This document shows positions 32,359-44,443 of a stretch of 64,000 nt of DNA, piece after piece. The notes beneath the pieces were generated by a model. It was not told where the DNA came from. It saw only the letters and a program-made list of their open reading frames with translations, and ran no database searches. The stretch's first letter is position 1. Each line of letters opens with the position of its first letter. Both the position numbers and the translations under genes were made by a program. The DNA is taken from NCBI GenBank assembly GCA_027924585.1, contig BSBM01000076.1:4416501-4480500 (forward strand), in the 5' to 3' direction. The DNA comes from Larix kaempferi. Lineage: Eukaryota; Streptophyta; Pinopsida; Pinales; Pinaceae.

Positions 32359-35300
32359 TGTTGCCACCTGGTTCCACACCCGAGAAAACGCAGCAGAAGT
32401 CTTCAAGCTGCTGGTGTGGCCTTGGGGGCAAGCCAGAGTCAAGTGCTGTCATCTGAGACTCGACTCCTCCGTCTAGGCTTTCCTAGCGAAGCCAAGGGGG
32501 GTGGACCCTAAAAAGTGAAAACAAACTATGGTGTCTAATCTATGAAAAAATAAAGCATCTAATCTAGGAGTCAGATGATTTTTTGTAAACCAAGACAATA
32601 CAGCATATATATGTGTAAAAGCAAAAATCATTCATCAACATTTCATTTGCAAACATCCATCATTTTCATTGTCATTTAAAACATTCATCAACAACTTGAA
32701 ATATAACAAGATAAACTAGTGCCAATAAATGGAGTCAAAATAGATGCTTGAACTGAAAGGAAAATGTTGTGCGATTTGTTCTTGGTTTATTTTATTTTTA
32801 TTGTGGTAATGATCTTTTTATTAGGGCTAGTGGATTCCCGATATACGCAAAGGTACATGGAACATGTTCGGAATTCAGCTGTGTGGTTTCTCACTTAGAT
32901 TTGGGCTGGATCGGAGTCTCAAGGAGGTGTTCAGATGCTATACTAACGAGGGCAAGCCTAACGGTTTCCAAGAGGTCACTACCCAGTGTTATCCCAAGCC
33001 CTTTGAAAAATTTGCCCACAACAAAAGAATGTTCGCTTTGTGCCGGATTTTCACAAGTAGGTTTGTTTATTCGGGTGTGTTAAAACCTATTACTAGTCAT
33101 CTTCCCCTTTCTGATGCGTACCAACGTGTTTAGACTGAGCTGCAAGTTGCCCACAGAGCATACGGGAGAAGACCTTGAAAATTTTTAAGTTTTTTAGGAA
33201 CCAAAATTTTATCTTTTTAGAGCCCCAAGAGTCTCTTTTCAGGCCAGTACTCGGGCAAGCCCTTGTCCTGAAACCCTACTTCGGGAAAGCAAGGGGGTGT
33301 TTTTGAAATTGTAAAAAAATGAGAAAATTTAAGTCCTGAGTGAACTTGTGGCCCACCAATGAAATGGACCAACAAGGTAAATTTTAGTCCTAGTTAATTT
33401 TATTTAATGCCGAAATGAAAGAAATAAAACTAATCTAAAAATCACGCCATGAAAATTGAGACGACACAGACCACCCCTGGGGGGATGGGGTGTGGGCGTT
33501 GGTTAGCCCACTTGCTCTCGTTTGATATTCTCTACAATGGATAGAGAAGTGCCCCAGTCTCTTTAGAATGACTTGGTGGCTTACAATACTGAAGAGAAAA
33601 GTAACCGGTTTTATAAAAATTAAGTTTTGGTACTCTGGATGGCCTGGATCTTCGATTTTTGGCCAGCACATCCTCTTGTTTGATCGTCTTCTGCTGCAAA
33701 CCAGCAAGCAAACTTTAGTACAAGATGCCCAAAAACACTTTAAGAGTGTCTTTGGAACACCTCCAAGAAACCCTAAAAAAATTCGAAGTGTAAAACTAGT
33801 TAAAAATGCCAAAAATTAACCAAGTAAGACAAGCAATGGGGCTTGTTTACTTGGGATCTTTGCAAGCTTTAAGAGCTGCAAATTCTATGCTCTTGGACAG
33901 GAAAATAAAACTTTTAAAATCAGACCTAACACTACTCCTCAAAACATTTCAAGTTTCAACAATTTTTTGCAAGTTTGGAAAAGTAAAATGCTAGATGAAG
34001 GAAAGATCTAATCTGCCAGAGATATGAGCTTTGTAAACAAACTAGACTAGAGTTCTTTGAAGTAATTTCTGATCTATTTAGAATATGAATATCAGTATAT
34101 AAATCAGAAATACTTTTCATAGGTAACTAGTAACCAGAGATTTAATAAAAGTATAAGGAGGAAGAGATGGAGAGTATTTTTTTATCAAAATTTTCTTGAA
34201 GAAAGCTTTGGATCCCTTCCGGTGGTGAGCTGAGGGACTGCATCTGCATAAGAGATTATATATGTAGAAGAAACAAACAAGTTCTCCCACCTATCCACTT
34301 GAGACAACCTGTAAAAACACAACAATTTGCAACAAAAAGATCAAATCCAGATAAAACACATAGTAGAAATTAAAAGGAAATGTTCATAATCAAATGATAC
34401 ATTTAAATCTGATCTCTACATATGCATAAAATGAAAGACTAAGCAATAAACAAATTACTTAACCTCTCACATAAACCAATACTGATCTTTCCCAAAGCTA
34501 GATTTGATCTTAGAGAAACAAAAAACACTAATACAAGTCACTTCATGTTAAACCAACACATTCATCCACTCACAAAGCCCAACACCATGAGTGACCTCCA
34601 AAGTCTTTTTATTGATAAAAAATGACAAATGCTACAATGTGGCATGCTCCAATTCCAATCAACTCAAAAAGGAGAGAGTGAGTGCCAATTTATAGAAAAG
34701 CTAAGAGAGGGAGTGTGCCCAAGTTGAGGAGAGGAGTGGAGGAATGGGTAGCAAAAATTGTGGAGAGATAGGGGCTGCCTCCCCATCTTACAAGCTGCCA
34801 TAAATCAGCACAAAGAGTGCCCACAAATCAACACTAAACAAGCTGCCAATTCCTTGAAGTATGGGCTCCCTCTCTCTTACCAAATGCGCCCAAGTAAAGT
34901 AAATGCGCCCTCCTTTAAGTGGGGAATTAATCCCATGAGTTGAGCTGCCTAAATGACTGAAAAATCAGCCCCATATGCTCCTTGAACCATGCTGAAGTGA
35001 ATTAGACCATTAATCACTCCCAAAAACTTTTAATTTTTTTAAGTCGTTTTTCAATTTTTTGATTTTTTCACGACTTTTTCATTTTTTTTATAATATTTTT
35101 TCATGACTAAGTGAAAAATTAAAGACCCAAACATTATAAAAAGTGGGTTTTGGGGTAATGTGGGTGCTCTGAGTTAGAAAACGAGCATCCCCAAGGCAAA
35201 AAAGACCCCTAGATGAAACTTCTATGCCATTTACAAAATTTTTAATTGAACCATTAAAAAATGGCCCAATTAACAGAAAAAATAAACTTCGCTGAAAATT

Positions 35301-35740
35301 AAAAAAACAACCTAGGGGGACTTAGCACATGTCCATATGACTCAAAAACAATGTCTAGCATGTTCATATACATTGATCCATGGACTTTAATAATCCCCTA
35401 AGGCCCGTTAACCTCACCAGGCATTCCAGCTTTGGAGGAGCAGGAGAAAAACCCAAAAATTATGTTATGCACTAATGCAAGAAATAATTAATAGGTGAAA
35501 AAACTCCTTGGAATGCCTGACTTATTCAAAAAGTCCTAGGGAACCAAGTCCTTTACAAAACACCATGCTAGTACATTTTATTACAAACCCCGCAGGGCCA
35601 TGGACATGTGGTAAAAAATAAAAATAAAAAGGGCCCTCAAAAAGGCTTGATGGTCATCATATCATCGAAAATGAACATTGACATGTTCAACTTTGCCCGC
35701 TCGCTTGATAATCCAACTAAGTACAACTTAGCTGGCAACA
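32359..35740 (-). mobile_element. Element X 5' LTR (family B type, 3.4 kb)
   Basis: On the minus strand it begins TGTTGCCAGC at 35740 and ends GGTGGCAACA at 32359, next to a tRNA-Asp-type primer site, so it is a 5' LTR. Both ends and the block at 35340-35650 match solo LTR B-prime (38779-42060) in reverse orientation, and the ends match solo LTR B (57124-60478). A TATA-like CTATAAATTGG lies on the minus strand near 34690. The outer flank is TGTCC; the matching duplication at the far end of X was not found. No genes lie inside; long frames at 32769-33133 and 33435-33812 have no domains. Confidence 0.75.
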
Positions 35741-35954
35741 TGTCCTAATGGATTCATCCCAAGGTGCACTAGACACCTACCCAGGGCATAGATGCCCAAC
35801 ATGATGATGGACTTCCGCCCATCAAGGGGTAGTCAGTAGAGCAACTAGGATCGCACTCCTTGCAATGGGAACCAAAAGGATTCACCATGACCAGTCCCGC
35901 CCTGACTAGACCAAGGGTCTTGAGCCCCGCTAGACCAACACTTTTACATAAGAA

Positions 35955-37286
35955 ATCCCAAACTTGGATTTGTACATTCCAAATAGTGTAGATTTGAAGA
36001 AGTTGGTGATGGATGAGATACATCAAAGACCATACTCAGGACATCCGGGATATCAGAAGACTATAACAGCAGCAAGGAAGCAGTACTTTTGGCATGGTAT
36101 GAATAAAGACATAGCCGAGTACATTTCTAGATGTCAGAAGTATCAACAGGTCAAGGAAGAGCATCAACATCCAACATGATTGTTGCAGCCATTGCCCATC
36201 CCAGAATGGAAGTGGGAAGTGATCTCTTTGGATTTCATAACAGGGTTTCCAATGACAGTGAAGAAACATGATTCAATCATGGTAGTGGTGTACAAGCTAT
36301 CAAAGGTATCTCATTTCATTCCAGTCAAGTCCACTCATAAGGCCAATGACATTGCAGGTACCTTCATGAGAGAGATATTCAGGTTGCATGGATTTCCCAA
36401 GGCAACAATTTCAGACCGTGACACAAAGTTCACACCCAATTTTTGGAAAGGATTATTCCAAGACTTGGGAACTCAGTTGAAGTTTAGTACAGCCTACCAT
36501 CCTCAGACAGATGGTCAGACTGAGAGAGTAAATCAGATCTTTGAAGATATGTTAAGGATGTATGTGATGGATAAGCCATATAAGTGAGAATACTACTTAC
36601 ACTTACTAGAATTTGATTATGACAATGGACATCAAGCATCATTGAAGATGAGTCCTTTTGAATTGTTGTATGGAAAAGAATGTAGAACTCCAATGAGCTT
36701 GGATAGCCCAGTGAACAGAGTAGTGCTTGAACTAGAAATGATTGAGGAGATGGAGCAAGAGATTATGAAGATTAGGCAGAATTTGAAGGCAACACGGGAC
36801 ATGAAGAAGAGTTATGCAGATATGAAAAGAATGCATAAAGAATTTCAGATTAGGGATCATGTCTACTTGAGAGTGAAACCAAGGAAGAGTTCCATGAAGT
36901 TGGGAAGTTGTGCCAAGTTGGCACCTAGATATTGAGGGCCATTTGAGGTCCTTGAAAGGATAGGGCCAGTTGCATATAGGATTGCATTGCTTGCTAACAT
37001 GAAAGCTCATAATGTTTTCCATGTATCTTTGCTTAAGAAATATGTACATGATTGTAATCATATCATTAATTGGGATGTGATAGAGGTGGAACCAGAGGGA
37101 GAGTTCCAGGTGGAGCCTATATGCATCCTCGACAGGAAGGTTACCTTTCTCCAGAACCGGGCCATAGGGTAGGTAAAGGTGCAATTGAGGAACCTTAGCC
37201 TAGAGGATGCCATGAAATAGGCATTCCCATTTTTGTTCAGTTTTGAGAACACCGAGGACGGTGTTATTTTAAGGAGGAGGGAGTTG
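35955..37286 (+). pseudogene. Gypsy fragment Z: integrase with chromodomain-like tail
   Basis: The plus strand reads DLYIPNSVDLKKLVMDEIHQ, then an H-H-C-C zinc region in which the second Cys of the last pair is Tyr (CQKYQQ). The catalytic D (ISLDFITGFP), D (TISDRDTKFTP) and E (TDGQTERVNQ) follow, then GPFEVLERIGPVAYRI (the GPY/F module) and a degenerate chromodomain-like tail (ILDRKVTFLQNRAIG, VKVQ). This is the chromovirus-type integrase layout. Stops at 36178, 36585, 36933 and 37170 break it. The polymerase upstream is missing. Confidence 0.85.
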
Positions 37287-37740
37287 TGGGACATGTGTTC
37301 TTCTTAGGAGTGTATGAGAATCCCCTAGACTCTTTTCGAACTTGTAGACCTACACATACATCAAACAACAATAACAACAAATGTATTGGAGGTAGACACA
37401 TCCATTCTGTCTTGTTCAAATCAAACTTTAAATTCAATAAAATGACACAAATGCAATGCATGGGGAAAGCAAATGACACATCAAATGCAATGCAAGGGTA
37501 AAGTAAATGACACACAGAATGCTTATAAAAGATATTATGCAACGTACTCTAAGCATGGTAACAAAAATAAGTCAAATTAAATCATACCACCCAAGAAGCC
37601 ACCTCATCATAGCATTCATGCTAGGGTTTCTTTCCTTGTCTTTGGCAATAGTCCAAGACAAAATCACATTAATGGTGATTCAAGTCATTACCTTGAGCGG
37701 AATAGGACTAGAAGAAAAGAGGAGATCTCGAATCTGAATG
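37270..37740 (+). mobile_element. Element Z polypurine tract and LTR start
   Basis: A purine run AAGGAGGAGGGAG at 37271-37283 follows the integrase and is succeeded by TGTGGGACATGTG near 37287, the likely start of the 3' LTR of Z. The next 450 bp have no coding signal. The LTR end was not found before element Y sequence appears around 37700, so it is probably truncated. Confidence 0.45.
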
Positions 37741-38210
37741 CCTTCAAACCCCTGCCAAGAAAAAGGGTTGCCTTGACAAGATCTCTCCATCCCATCTTGG
37801 ATAGGGCTCTCCAATAGATTTCCAGTAATTCATATCCATACTTCATCAACCATGTCTTAAATCCTTTCTTCAACAGGCAATAGTTGTTTACCAATCTTGA
37901 TGGGTTTTGGATTCTTGGGAGATCCAATGTCGATTTCAATGCACTCATCCGGTTGGGGCTCCCTTTCTTTCTTTTCTTTACAATTGTCATCTTTATCAAA
38001 ATTCCTTTCCATCGATACTCTCTTAACAAGAACAAGGTTATAATTTGGTTTGTCTGGTGATCCTTCTTATCTCCAATTGATCTTGTGGCTTGAAAATTCT
38101 GCCGTGTTGTTCATAAACTTGTGTATCTGCTTGTCGTCATCGAAAATCTGCCAATATTCAAAGTTATCATGTACTGAAGGCCTGAAAACTACTTGCTTTT
38201 TTCTCGACTC
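37690..38210 (-). pseudogene. Element Y pre-polymerase region
   Basis: The minus-strand translation contains VFRPSVHDNFEYWQIFDDDK near 38180 and, at about 37940, ECIEIDIGSPKNPKPIKIGK. The latter corresponds to the segment just ahead of the reverse transcriptase in gypsy elements (compare NIEPTIHLGQKCSPEE in element P). Stops near 38063 and 37862 interrupt it. The polymerase itself is missing, because the element meets Z sequence near 37700. Confidence 0.55.
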
Positions 38211-38214
38211 TAGG

Positions 38215-38400
38215 ACAACTTTGCACGAATAAGAGGGGAAGCAGAGACTGCCAGGGCATCGACTAATTGATTATGATATCTAGGAATCACTAGTAAAGAT
38301 AAGGCATAGAAATTTTCTGCACTCATACCTGACTGAGATTTGGCCCCTTTGAAATTCATTGTCCAAAACTTATCAGTATCTTCTTGAGGAGTAACATTGT
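38215..38400 (-). pseudogene. Element Y RNase H-like remnant upstream of polymerase
   Basis: The frame reads KFWTMNFKGAKSQSGMSAEN and then YALSLLVIPRYHNQLVDALA. The first part looks like the start of an RNase H domain (W-x-M-x-F-x-G-A) and the second like its end (IPR..N..DALA). The middle is deleted and a likely catalytic Asp is Lys (FKGA). It lies after gag and before the pre-polymerase block, an unusual position for gypsy RNase H. Confidence 0.5.
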
Positions 38401-38429
38401 TGGCGAAGACTGTATAGAACCCAATATCA

Positions 38430-38773
38430 TTTTGAAAGCAAACGATTTCATTCTCCGAATCTTTTGGGTCTTCTGCATGGTGTATTCTCACTAGCAATGG
38501 CTCTTCCACAAGAGGCTCTTCATCTTTTTCTTGGACTTCATGGATGTCCTTGACAAAGTCTTCTTCATGTTCTTCCAAATATGCAACCACTAATGGATGG
38601 AAATCCTCAAGGACCTCCTCTTGGAGATGTTCCTTTTCCTGTGAAGGGGCAACTAGATATTCCACAAATCCTTCATCAAGATCAAGATCCCATTTTTTGC
38701 AAAATGCCTTGAGAAAATTATCTAGTCAAGATATCCCCTTATCTGGAAGCTTCTTAAACCATTTTGTTACATC
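38430..38773 (-). pseudogene. Element Y gag, second part
   Basis: The frame reads KWFKKLPDKGISWLDNFLKA and then an acidic, Glu-rich tail. It is the direct continuation of the gag frame that stops at 42061: after removing solo LTR B-prime and one CTTAC duplication, GDSK at 42065 joins DVTKWF here without frame change. Gag capsid pattern (W-F-x-x-L-P-x-x-x-I, F-L..F) is retained. Confidence 0.75.
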
Positions 38774-38778
38774 CTTAC

Positions 38779-41700
38779 TGTTACCAATTGAGTTGCACAT
38801 CAGTTGGACTTCCAGAGAGCCGACAAAGTTTGTACAAATGCTTGTGCATTTCAGTGCTCAGAAGTTCAAATCAGGCCTTTTCAGGGCCCCGTTTTTTATT
38901 TTTTTAAAGCATGTCCATGCCCCACAGGGTTTGTAATAAAGTGTACTAGCATGGTGGTCTTTTGAGTAATTTGGCTCTCTAGGACTTGGCAACTAATGAG
39001 GGTTTTTCAAGTAGTTTTTTCCCTTGTCAACTATGCTTTGCCTTTAGTTGAGTATAATTAACGAGTTTTTCTCCTACACCTCCAAAGCTGGAATGCCTAA
39101 GTTGGTGGTTAGGCCTTGGGGGGTTATTAAAGTTCATGTGTCAACTTATATAAACATGCTAGACACTTCAATAAAGTCATATGGTCATGTACTAGGTCCC
39201 TAGGTGTTTTTATGTTTTGAATTTTTTTTTTCAATAATTAGACCATTTTTTAATGGTTTAATTGAAAAAATTCAAAATGTAATAGTTAAGTGGTTTGTGG
39301 GTGAAATCTGACAATGTGGTGCTCGTTTTCTAAGCCAGAGCACCCGTTTAACCCATAAAGCCACTTTTCCTAAGTTTCGAGCAATTATTTATTTCAGATT
39401 ATAATATTTGCTTGAAAAACCCAAAAAAGACAAAATAAATGTCAAATAAAGACATATTAATTAAAAAGACAGATTCCTAAATCAATGGAAAGTGTCCATA
39501 GTTGAACTGAGCTTCAACTAAAGTCATTGTACATTCAACTGAAGGTGAATTGAGCTCCGAATTAGACAAATCCAATCACGTCGAGCTAGTTCCAGTCATC
39601 TCCTCCTTGAGAATTGTGCCCTCACTTTGCATGGGTGACTTCCTTATGTGGCTTCGTGTTATTGGATGGTGATGTTACCAAGGATAGGGTGCCTATCTAA
39701 ATGAGAGGTGGTGCATCCTCTTTTATTTGGAGTTCATTTAGGTTTCAATCAAAGGCTCCAAGCAACCAGTTAACTCCCTCTTAGATGGTGCGTCCTTCCT
39801 TGATCAATGCGCCCTCTCTTGTATGCCTTTTCCTATTTAAGGATGGCTTTACTTCATTGTTTGCATCAGAAGGTGGAACCTCTACTTGCATTCCTTTGTA
39901 ATAATTTTTATGAGTAATAATAAGAAGGCTTTGGAGGCTATCTTGATGTGCTCTTTGGAGGTTTGATGTACCATTGTGTACATATGAGGTAACTTGTACT
40001 TAGTTCACAATTTGTTCATTATTGGGAATGTATCTGTCCTTCAAGAGGAATTATATTTCAGAAGGAATAATTAGTAATACTTTATAGGTTACTTTTATTG
40101 TCAATGATAGAAGAATGCATAGAGACATATAACTTCTTGTTTGAATGTATGTCTGCTTAGTTGTTCTTTTATTTATTTACACGGGTATATTTGATCCCCT
40201 TTTGCAAGTGTTTGTGAGTTTTCTGTGCAAGTAATCTAAGCTGGAAGGAGTAATAAGCATGCTAGCTTTTCCCATCTTCCAGTAGATCTGAATAGAGCTT
40301 CATCTCTTCGGTCCATCAAGAGACGACTCCATTGCCCAAAGATCGTTCCTCAACCCCCATGGGTTTCCGCTTTCTAGATCCAATTTCTCTCTAATCTTCT
40401 CGGTTACTGGTTTGGTTCTCTAGATCTATATTTTCAAAGCTACAATAAAAGTAGATCTAAAAAATCTAGATATAGTTTGTTTTTCAAAGTCTATTTTCAA
40501 GATCTAGATCTAGCTTCTTCTCTTTTATAAGTTTAAATCGCAAATCTAAAGGACTTTAAAGGAAAGATCTGAGCTTCAATTTTTTTATCTAGCATTTAGT
40601 GCTTAATCACTTGCTTGCCATTTATTAAAGAGGCAAGCAAAGATCCTAAGAAGTCAAGCTAGAAAAAGCTTTCTAGCTTGCCTTACTTAGTTAATTTTTT
40701 CCATTTTATAGCTAGTTAACTTAGAATTTTTTTTATAAATTTTTGTAGTATGGCCAAACACACTTGTAAAGTGTTTTTGGGCCCTTTTATAACAAATAAC
40801 GTTCGCTGTTTTTTTTTTTTTTTTTTTTAGCAGGTTTGAACATTAAAGTGACCAAAATCTGGGATTTGGAGGCTTCCGTGGCCATCCGGGGAGCTCGTTT
40901 TACCATCCTTTGCTTTCTATAATATTTTGTAAACTGTAGTAGTACCTACTGATAAAGGACCAACAGTATTGCTTTAGTTTCTGTTGATGTAACAAAAAAT
41001 AAAAATAACACAACAGGCTATTCCAACGCTTGCCCTAATCCCCCCCCACGAGGGATTCATTTTTTTTGTTTTTTATTTTTATTTTTATTTATTTTTGTTT
41101 TTAGATTAGTTCCTTTACGTTAATAGTAATTAAATCACATCACAAAGTACACAAACATCCCTAAAGGACCTATTAGATTTGATTTATTCATTTCATGCTT
41201 TGTCCTTTTACAATTGTTCCAATAAACCTTAAAAAATTGTGCCCTTGTTTTCCCAAAGTAATGCACCATTTTTTGGTGTGTGGAAAAGAGACTCTTGGGA
41301 TTTAGATTAGTTTAACAACTGACCTTGCAACTTTAAATAAAATCAATCAAGACTTGAAACATGAGGTATGCTCTTGACCGCTATAGCTTAGTTTGAACAG
41401 CTGGGTCAATCAGAAAAGGACATAGAGCGACCAATATTAATAGGACAATCCTTCAACGTTTCGATCTTGAGAACTGGGGAGGTCGAGTGAGGCTAACTAT
41501 AGAGTCAGTGGGTTGCTGTAAGAAGGTTCATCCTCGCCTGGTTGGACATTTGGTATAGTTGTCACAACGCCTAGTTCAAAGGAACGATTCAGAGTTGGGC
41601 CAAACCAACAAATTATCCCTTCCTTTAATACTCAGTAATAAATTTAAAATTTACAACAAGACTTTGCAATACTTTCACTACACAACACAATAGCATCATA

Positions 41701-42060
41701 CTTACAATCTCGACACTGGTCATCGTACATTATCATCGCTTAAGTTAAATCCATAAAATGTTGTGAGTATCTTTTATATCATGTGTTGTTGTACTTAAAC
41801 TAAAATTGCAAATTGTTTCGTTGTTGTAATATTTTCATATCCACCATTAACTCCTAGAAATGGTTTTTTTCATTTTGTAGTGTAGAAACTTGAGATTATT
41901 TTCATAGGGACCACCCCCCTTGGCTTCGCTAGGAGTAGCCTAGACGGAGGAGTCGAGTAATCAGGTGACAGCGCTTGACTCTGACTTGCCCCCAAGGACA
42001 TACTGAGCGGCTTGAAGGTTTCCTGTTGTGTTCCCCCCAGGTGTGTATTAGGCGGCAACA
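38779..42060 (+). mobile_element. Solo LTR B-prime, inserted in element Y gag
   Basis: It begins TGTTACCAAT at 38779 and ends GGCGGCAACA at 42060, with duplication CTTAC at 38774-38778 and 42061-42065. It is 3282 bp long. The start aligns with the LTR of X (TGTTGCCAGC...) and the end with X and B (GGCGGCAACA). A TATA-like CCTATTTAAGG lies at 39832-39842, confirming plus orientation. No primer site or internal region is present. The host gag reads through the insertion point when the element is removed. Confidence 0.88.
40809..40828. repeat. Poly(T) tract in solo LTR B-prime
   Basis: An uninterrupted run of about 20 T residues inside the transcribed part of the LTR. It may be a degenerate simple repeat and has no assigned role. 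Confidence 0.8.
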
Positions 42061-42347
42061 CTTACTATCGCCCAAAAGAGACATTGAGAACATCTTTGTT
42101 TGAACATCCTCATGGACCACATCCAATTTTGAAAGAACTTCCATAAATGATGGAATATGCAACCTAACTGAATCCTCATATCTGTTAAATCTTGGGATGA
42201 TGTCATTCCACTCCTTATTGTTAAAATGATTTGGATACCTCGGGATATCCGAGAAATCCAACGGATAAAACCAATCGAGGAACCATTGTTGCTCAAGGAA
42301 TGCCATGTTACTTTCCATTTCTCAAACTTCAATATACATGGAATCAT
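42061..42347 (-). pseudogene. Element Y gag, first part
   Basis: The frame begins at Met 42318 (MESNMAFLEQQW) and reads FYPLDFSDIPRYPNHF, IIPRFNRYEDSVRLHIPSF, LDVVHEDVQTKMFSMSLLGD before solo LTR B-prime interrupts it. It shares the block order with the X and W gag proteins (DFS.I..[YF]PN, F....D, HED, mF..sL). The host frame resumes at 38773. The protein would have been a capsid-type Gag. The start is supported only by position 280 bp after a primer-binding site. Confidence 0.75.
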
Positions 42348-42597
42348 ACCTCAAACCGGAATCAAAATGGTGGAGTTGCCAAGGTGAACTTGAAAACCTT
42401 CAAATGCTATTTGCTTCACCTCACAAACAACAAGTCTTCAAAATCATGTGGGTTTTCCCTTGTAGAGCACCTCTTTTTATTTTCTTCACTAGGCGTTGCC
42501 AGATGAGACTTGCTAAGTTAGGAATAAACAAAATCTCACCAAAGTACAAAACAACAATGCACTTGAATAATCTTGATTTCTTGAGAACAAGAACCTT

Positions 42598-42616
42598 GTC
42601 CTCGACTATGGTGCCA
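42598..42616 (-). promoter_or_regulatory. Element Y primer-binding site (tRNA-Asp type, decayed)
   Basis: The minus strand reads TGGCACCATAGTCGAGG, related to the X site TGGCACCGTTGTCGAGG and to the tRNA-Asp complement. It lies ahead of the Y gag. Confidence 0.55.
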
Positions 42617-42621
42617 AAAAA

Positions 42622-43970
42622 GGTTAACATGCAAACTAGCACCCGATGATCAAGGTCATGGATCACTATGCTATGCCCTAGGGGTAAGCACAAAAGAAGC
42701 TAGTGCCCAGAGTCACCATAGCCCAGATTCTCAACACTTCAGGTCAACTCCTAAGACCAAGGGGTAGTCCCTAACTTCAGTGAAGGATATCTGCGAACAC
42801 TAAGACACACGAAAATACCTTTCACATAACCTCTCAAACTAAGACCATTGCCTTATGGGGTTAAAATAATGAAGCATAAAATAACACTAAGAGAGGGTAG
42901 GAGTTATGGTGATTTAAAATCACTTACAAGATCAATAACATCAATATGCTACTGCTGTTATAACAAAACAACAGCTAATAACACTTCAGAAGTAGATAGA
43001 AAACCAACTGAAACTTCAACAACTTACCATATAAGATGTACCTTTAGGGTTTAGGGTAAAGGACATACCTCTAGAAGTTAAAGGGGGGCTCTAAATCAGG
43101 TTTGAAAGTGCTTAACCAGATTTGGTTCAAGCCCTAACCAGCCCTTAAAATAGATGATGGACCCACATAAACTCTTTAAATAGATACTCAAACCCCCAAG
43201 GATCAAACCTAGACTTTTTCCTTGCTTTTTCTGGCCTTCAAACTCACTGATTTCACTGCTGTACCTGCTGTACCAGATCTGAAATATACCAGCACTAGTC
43301 ACTAAACACGTTATATCTTGCAATCCAACCAATGGAGGGAGACACCTTTGAAGATTTACTCAAAAATCCCGTAGGTGCACTTTTCTAGTAGAGCACAATT
43401 TCCAAAGATGCAATATTTTTTAAGACATGATTTTCTATATTTTTAGCGTTTTCACAATATACTATTTTTTTTGTATTTTGAAGATATATATAATAGAAAT
43501 TTGATAAAAGATTGAAGAAGAGGGGTTAGACCTTAGTCTTTATCCTAGGGAAACAGGAGATCAAGATTAGTGTCCCTTCTCAATTTGGCGATTCGATATT
43601 TATGAACTAGGTCAAGGACTAGTAATCCTAGATAGGTCAAAGTAGTCTTAGGTCTAGTTAGGGAAAATAGTGAATTCCGAAGCCCATCTATGAGAGCTCC
43701 TTCAAGAGGAAGGTCTCCTCAAACAAGATTAACAAGATGATAGTAAAAAAAACCTAATTTACCTTGCTTAGCTGCACTAGGGCAATGCCAAACAAGAAAA
43801 TCAAAAGATCTTACCAACATCTACAAATAAAGAAGCAAGAGAAATATCAAGTCCTTAGCCTTGAGTTATCACAACCATTCTTAGATCAACCTTGCAAGAG
43901 ATAGAGAAACCCTATAAATCACCATCCATCCTAGAAGGCCCACAAGGTCTTTATTCCAGAGTAGAGAAAG
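42622..43970 (-). mobile_element. Probable 5' LTR of element Y
   Basis: Non-coding sequence between the Y primer site and the copia integrase remnant. A TATA-like CTATTTTAAGG lies on the minus strand near 43150. The exact ends and target duplication could not be set, and the outer edge could be anywhere from about 43900 to 43975. No genes are supported here. Confidence 0.4.
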
Positions 43971-43974
43971 ACAA

Positions 43975-44443
43975 TTGTAAGCAAGGATGTAATGTTTGAA
44001 GAAGACTTTGCATCCAAAAAGTCTCATAAGCCTATTCTAGTGTAGAGGATGAGGAGCAGGAAGCTTTGAAGGTTAAGCCAGGGTCACTAGTGACTTCTAG
44101 TTCAGAAATAGCCTTCACCATAGAGGAGGAACCACCAAATTCTACCAGTTTTGTTAGGAGACCTTTATGGCTCACTCAAACATTGAGGGATGCTTAGGAG
44201 CGGGAGAAGAGTCAGGAAGTGCAAACCTCCAAACAATTTTCCAAACTACATGGCGTTAATGAGCAACATCGTACGTTTTGAGCCCTCTAATTTTCAGGAG
44301 GCAGTAGAGCAGTGGGTTTGGAGGTATGCCATAGTGGAGTACACCTCCATCATGAGAATGATATATGGGAAACAGTGCCAAAACTAGAGGGGAAATTAGT
44401 AGTGAGTTTGGCTCTACAAGATCAAGCATGTGATAGATGGTAG
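43975..44443 (+). pseudogene. Copia element 1, integrase end and start of polymerase
   Basis: The plus strand reads SKDVMFEEDFASKKS (end of the copia integrase region), a Ser/Glu-rich linker, and then RSGRRVRKCKPP, YMALMSN, EPSNFQEAVEQWVW and WLYKIKHVIDG. These are the blocks leading into a Ty1/copia reverse transcriptase. A stop precedes RSGRR and frames shift near 44300 and 44395. Element W inserts at 44444 inside the codon after IDG, and the polymerase resumes at 51584. Confidence 0.8.

Noticed and set aside
32769-33133. Overlapping plus-strand frames of 104 and 89 residues
   Set aside because: Located within the X LTR, with no domain; the two frames overlap each other and neither has coding-type conservation visible.
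32359-42060. A single 9.7-kb foldback element with 3.3-kb arms
   Set aside because: B-prime (38779-42060) has its own CTTAC duplication and its removal restores the Y gag, and the X LTR is joined to a primer site, so these are two independent LTRs.
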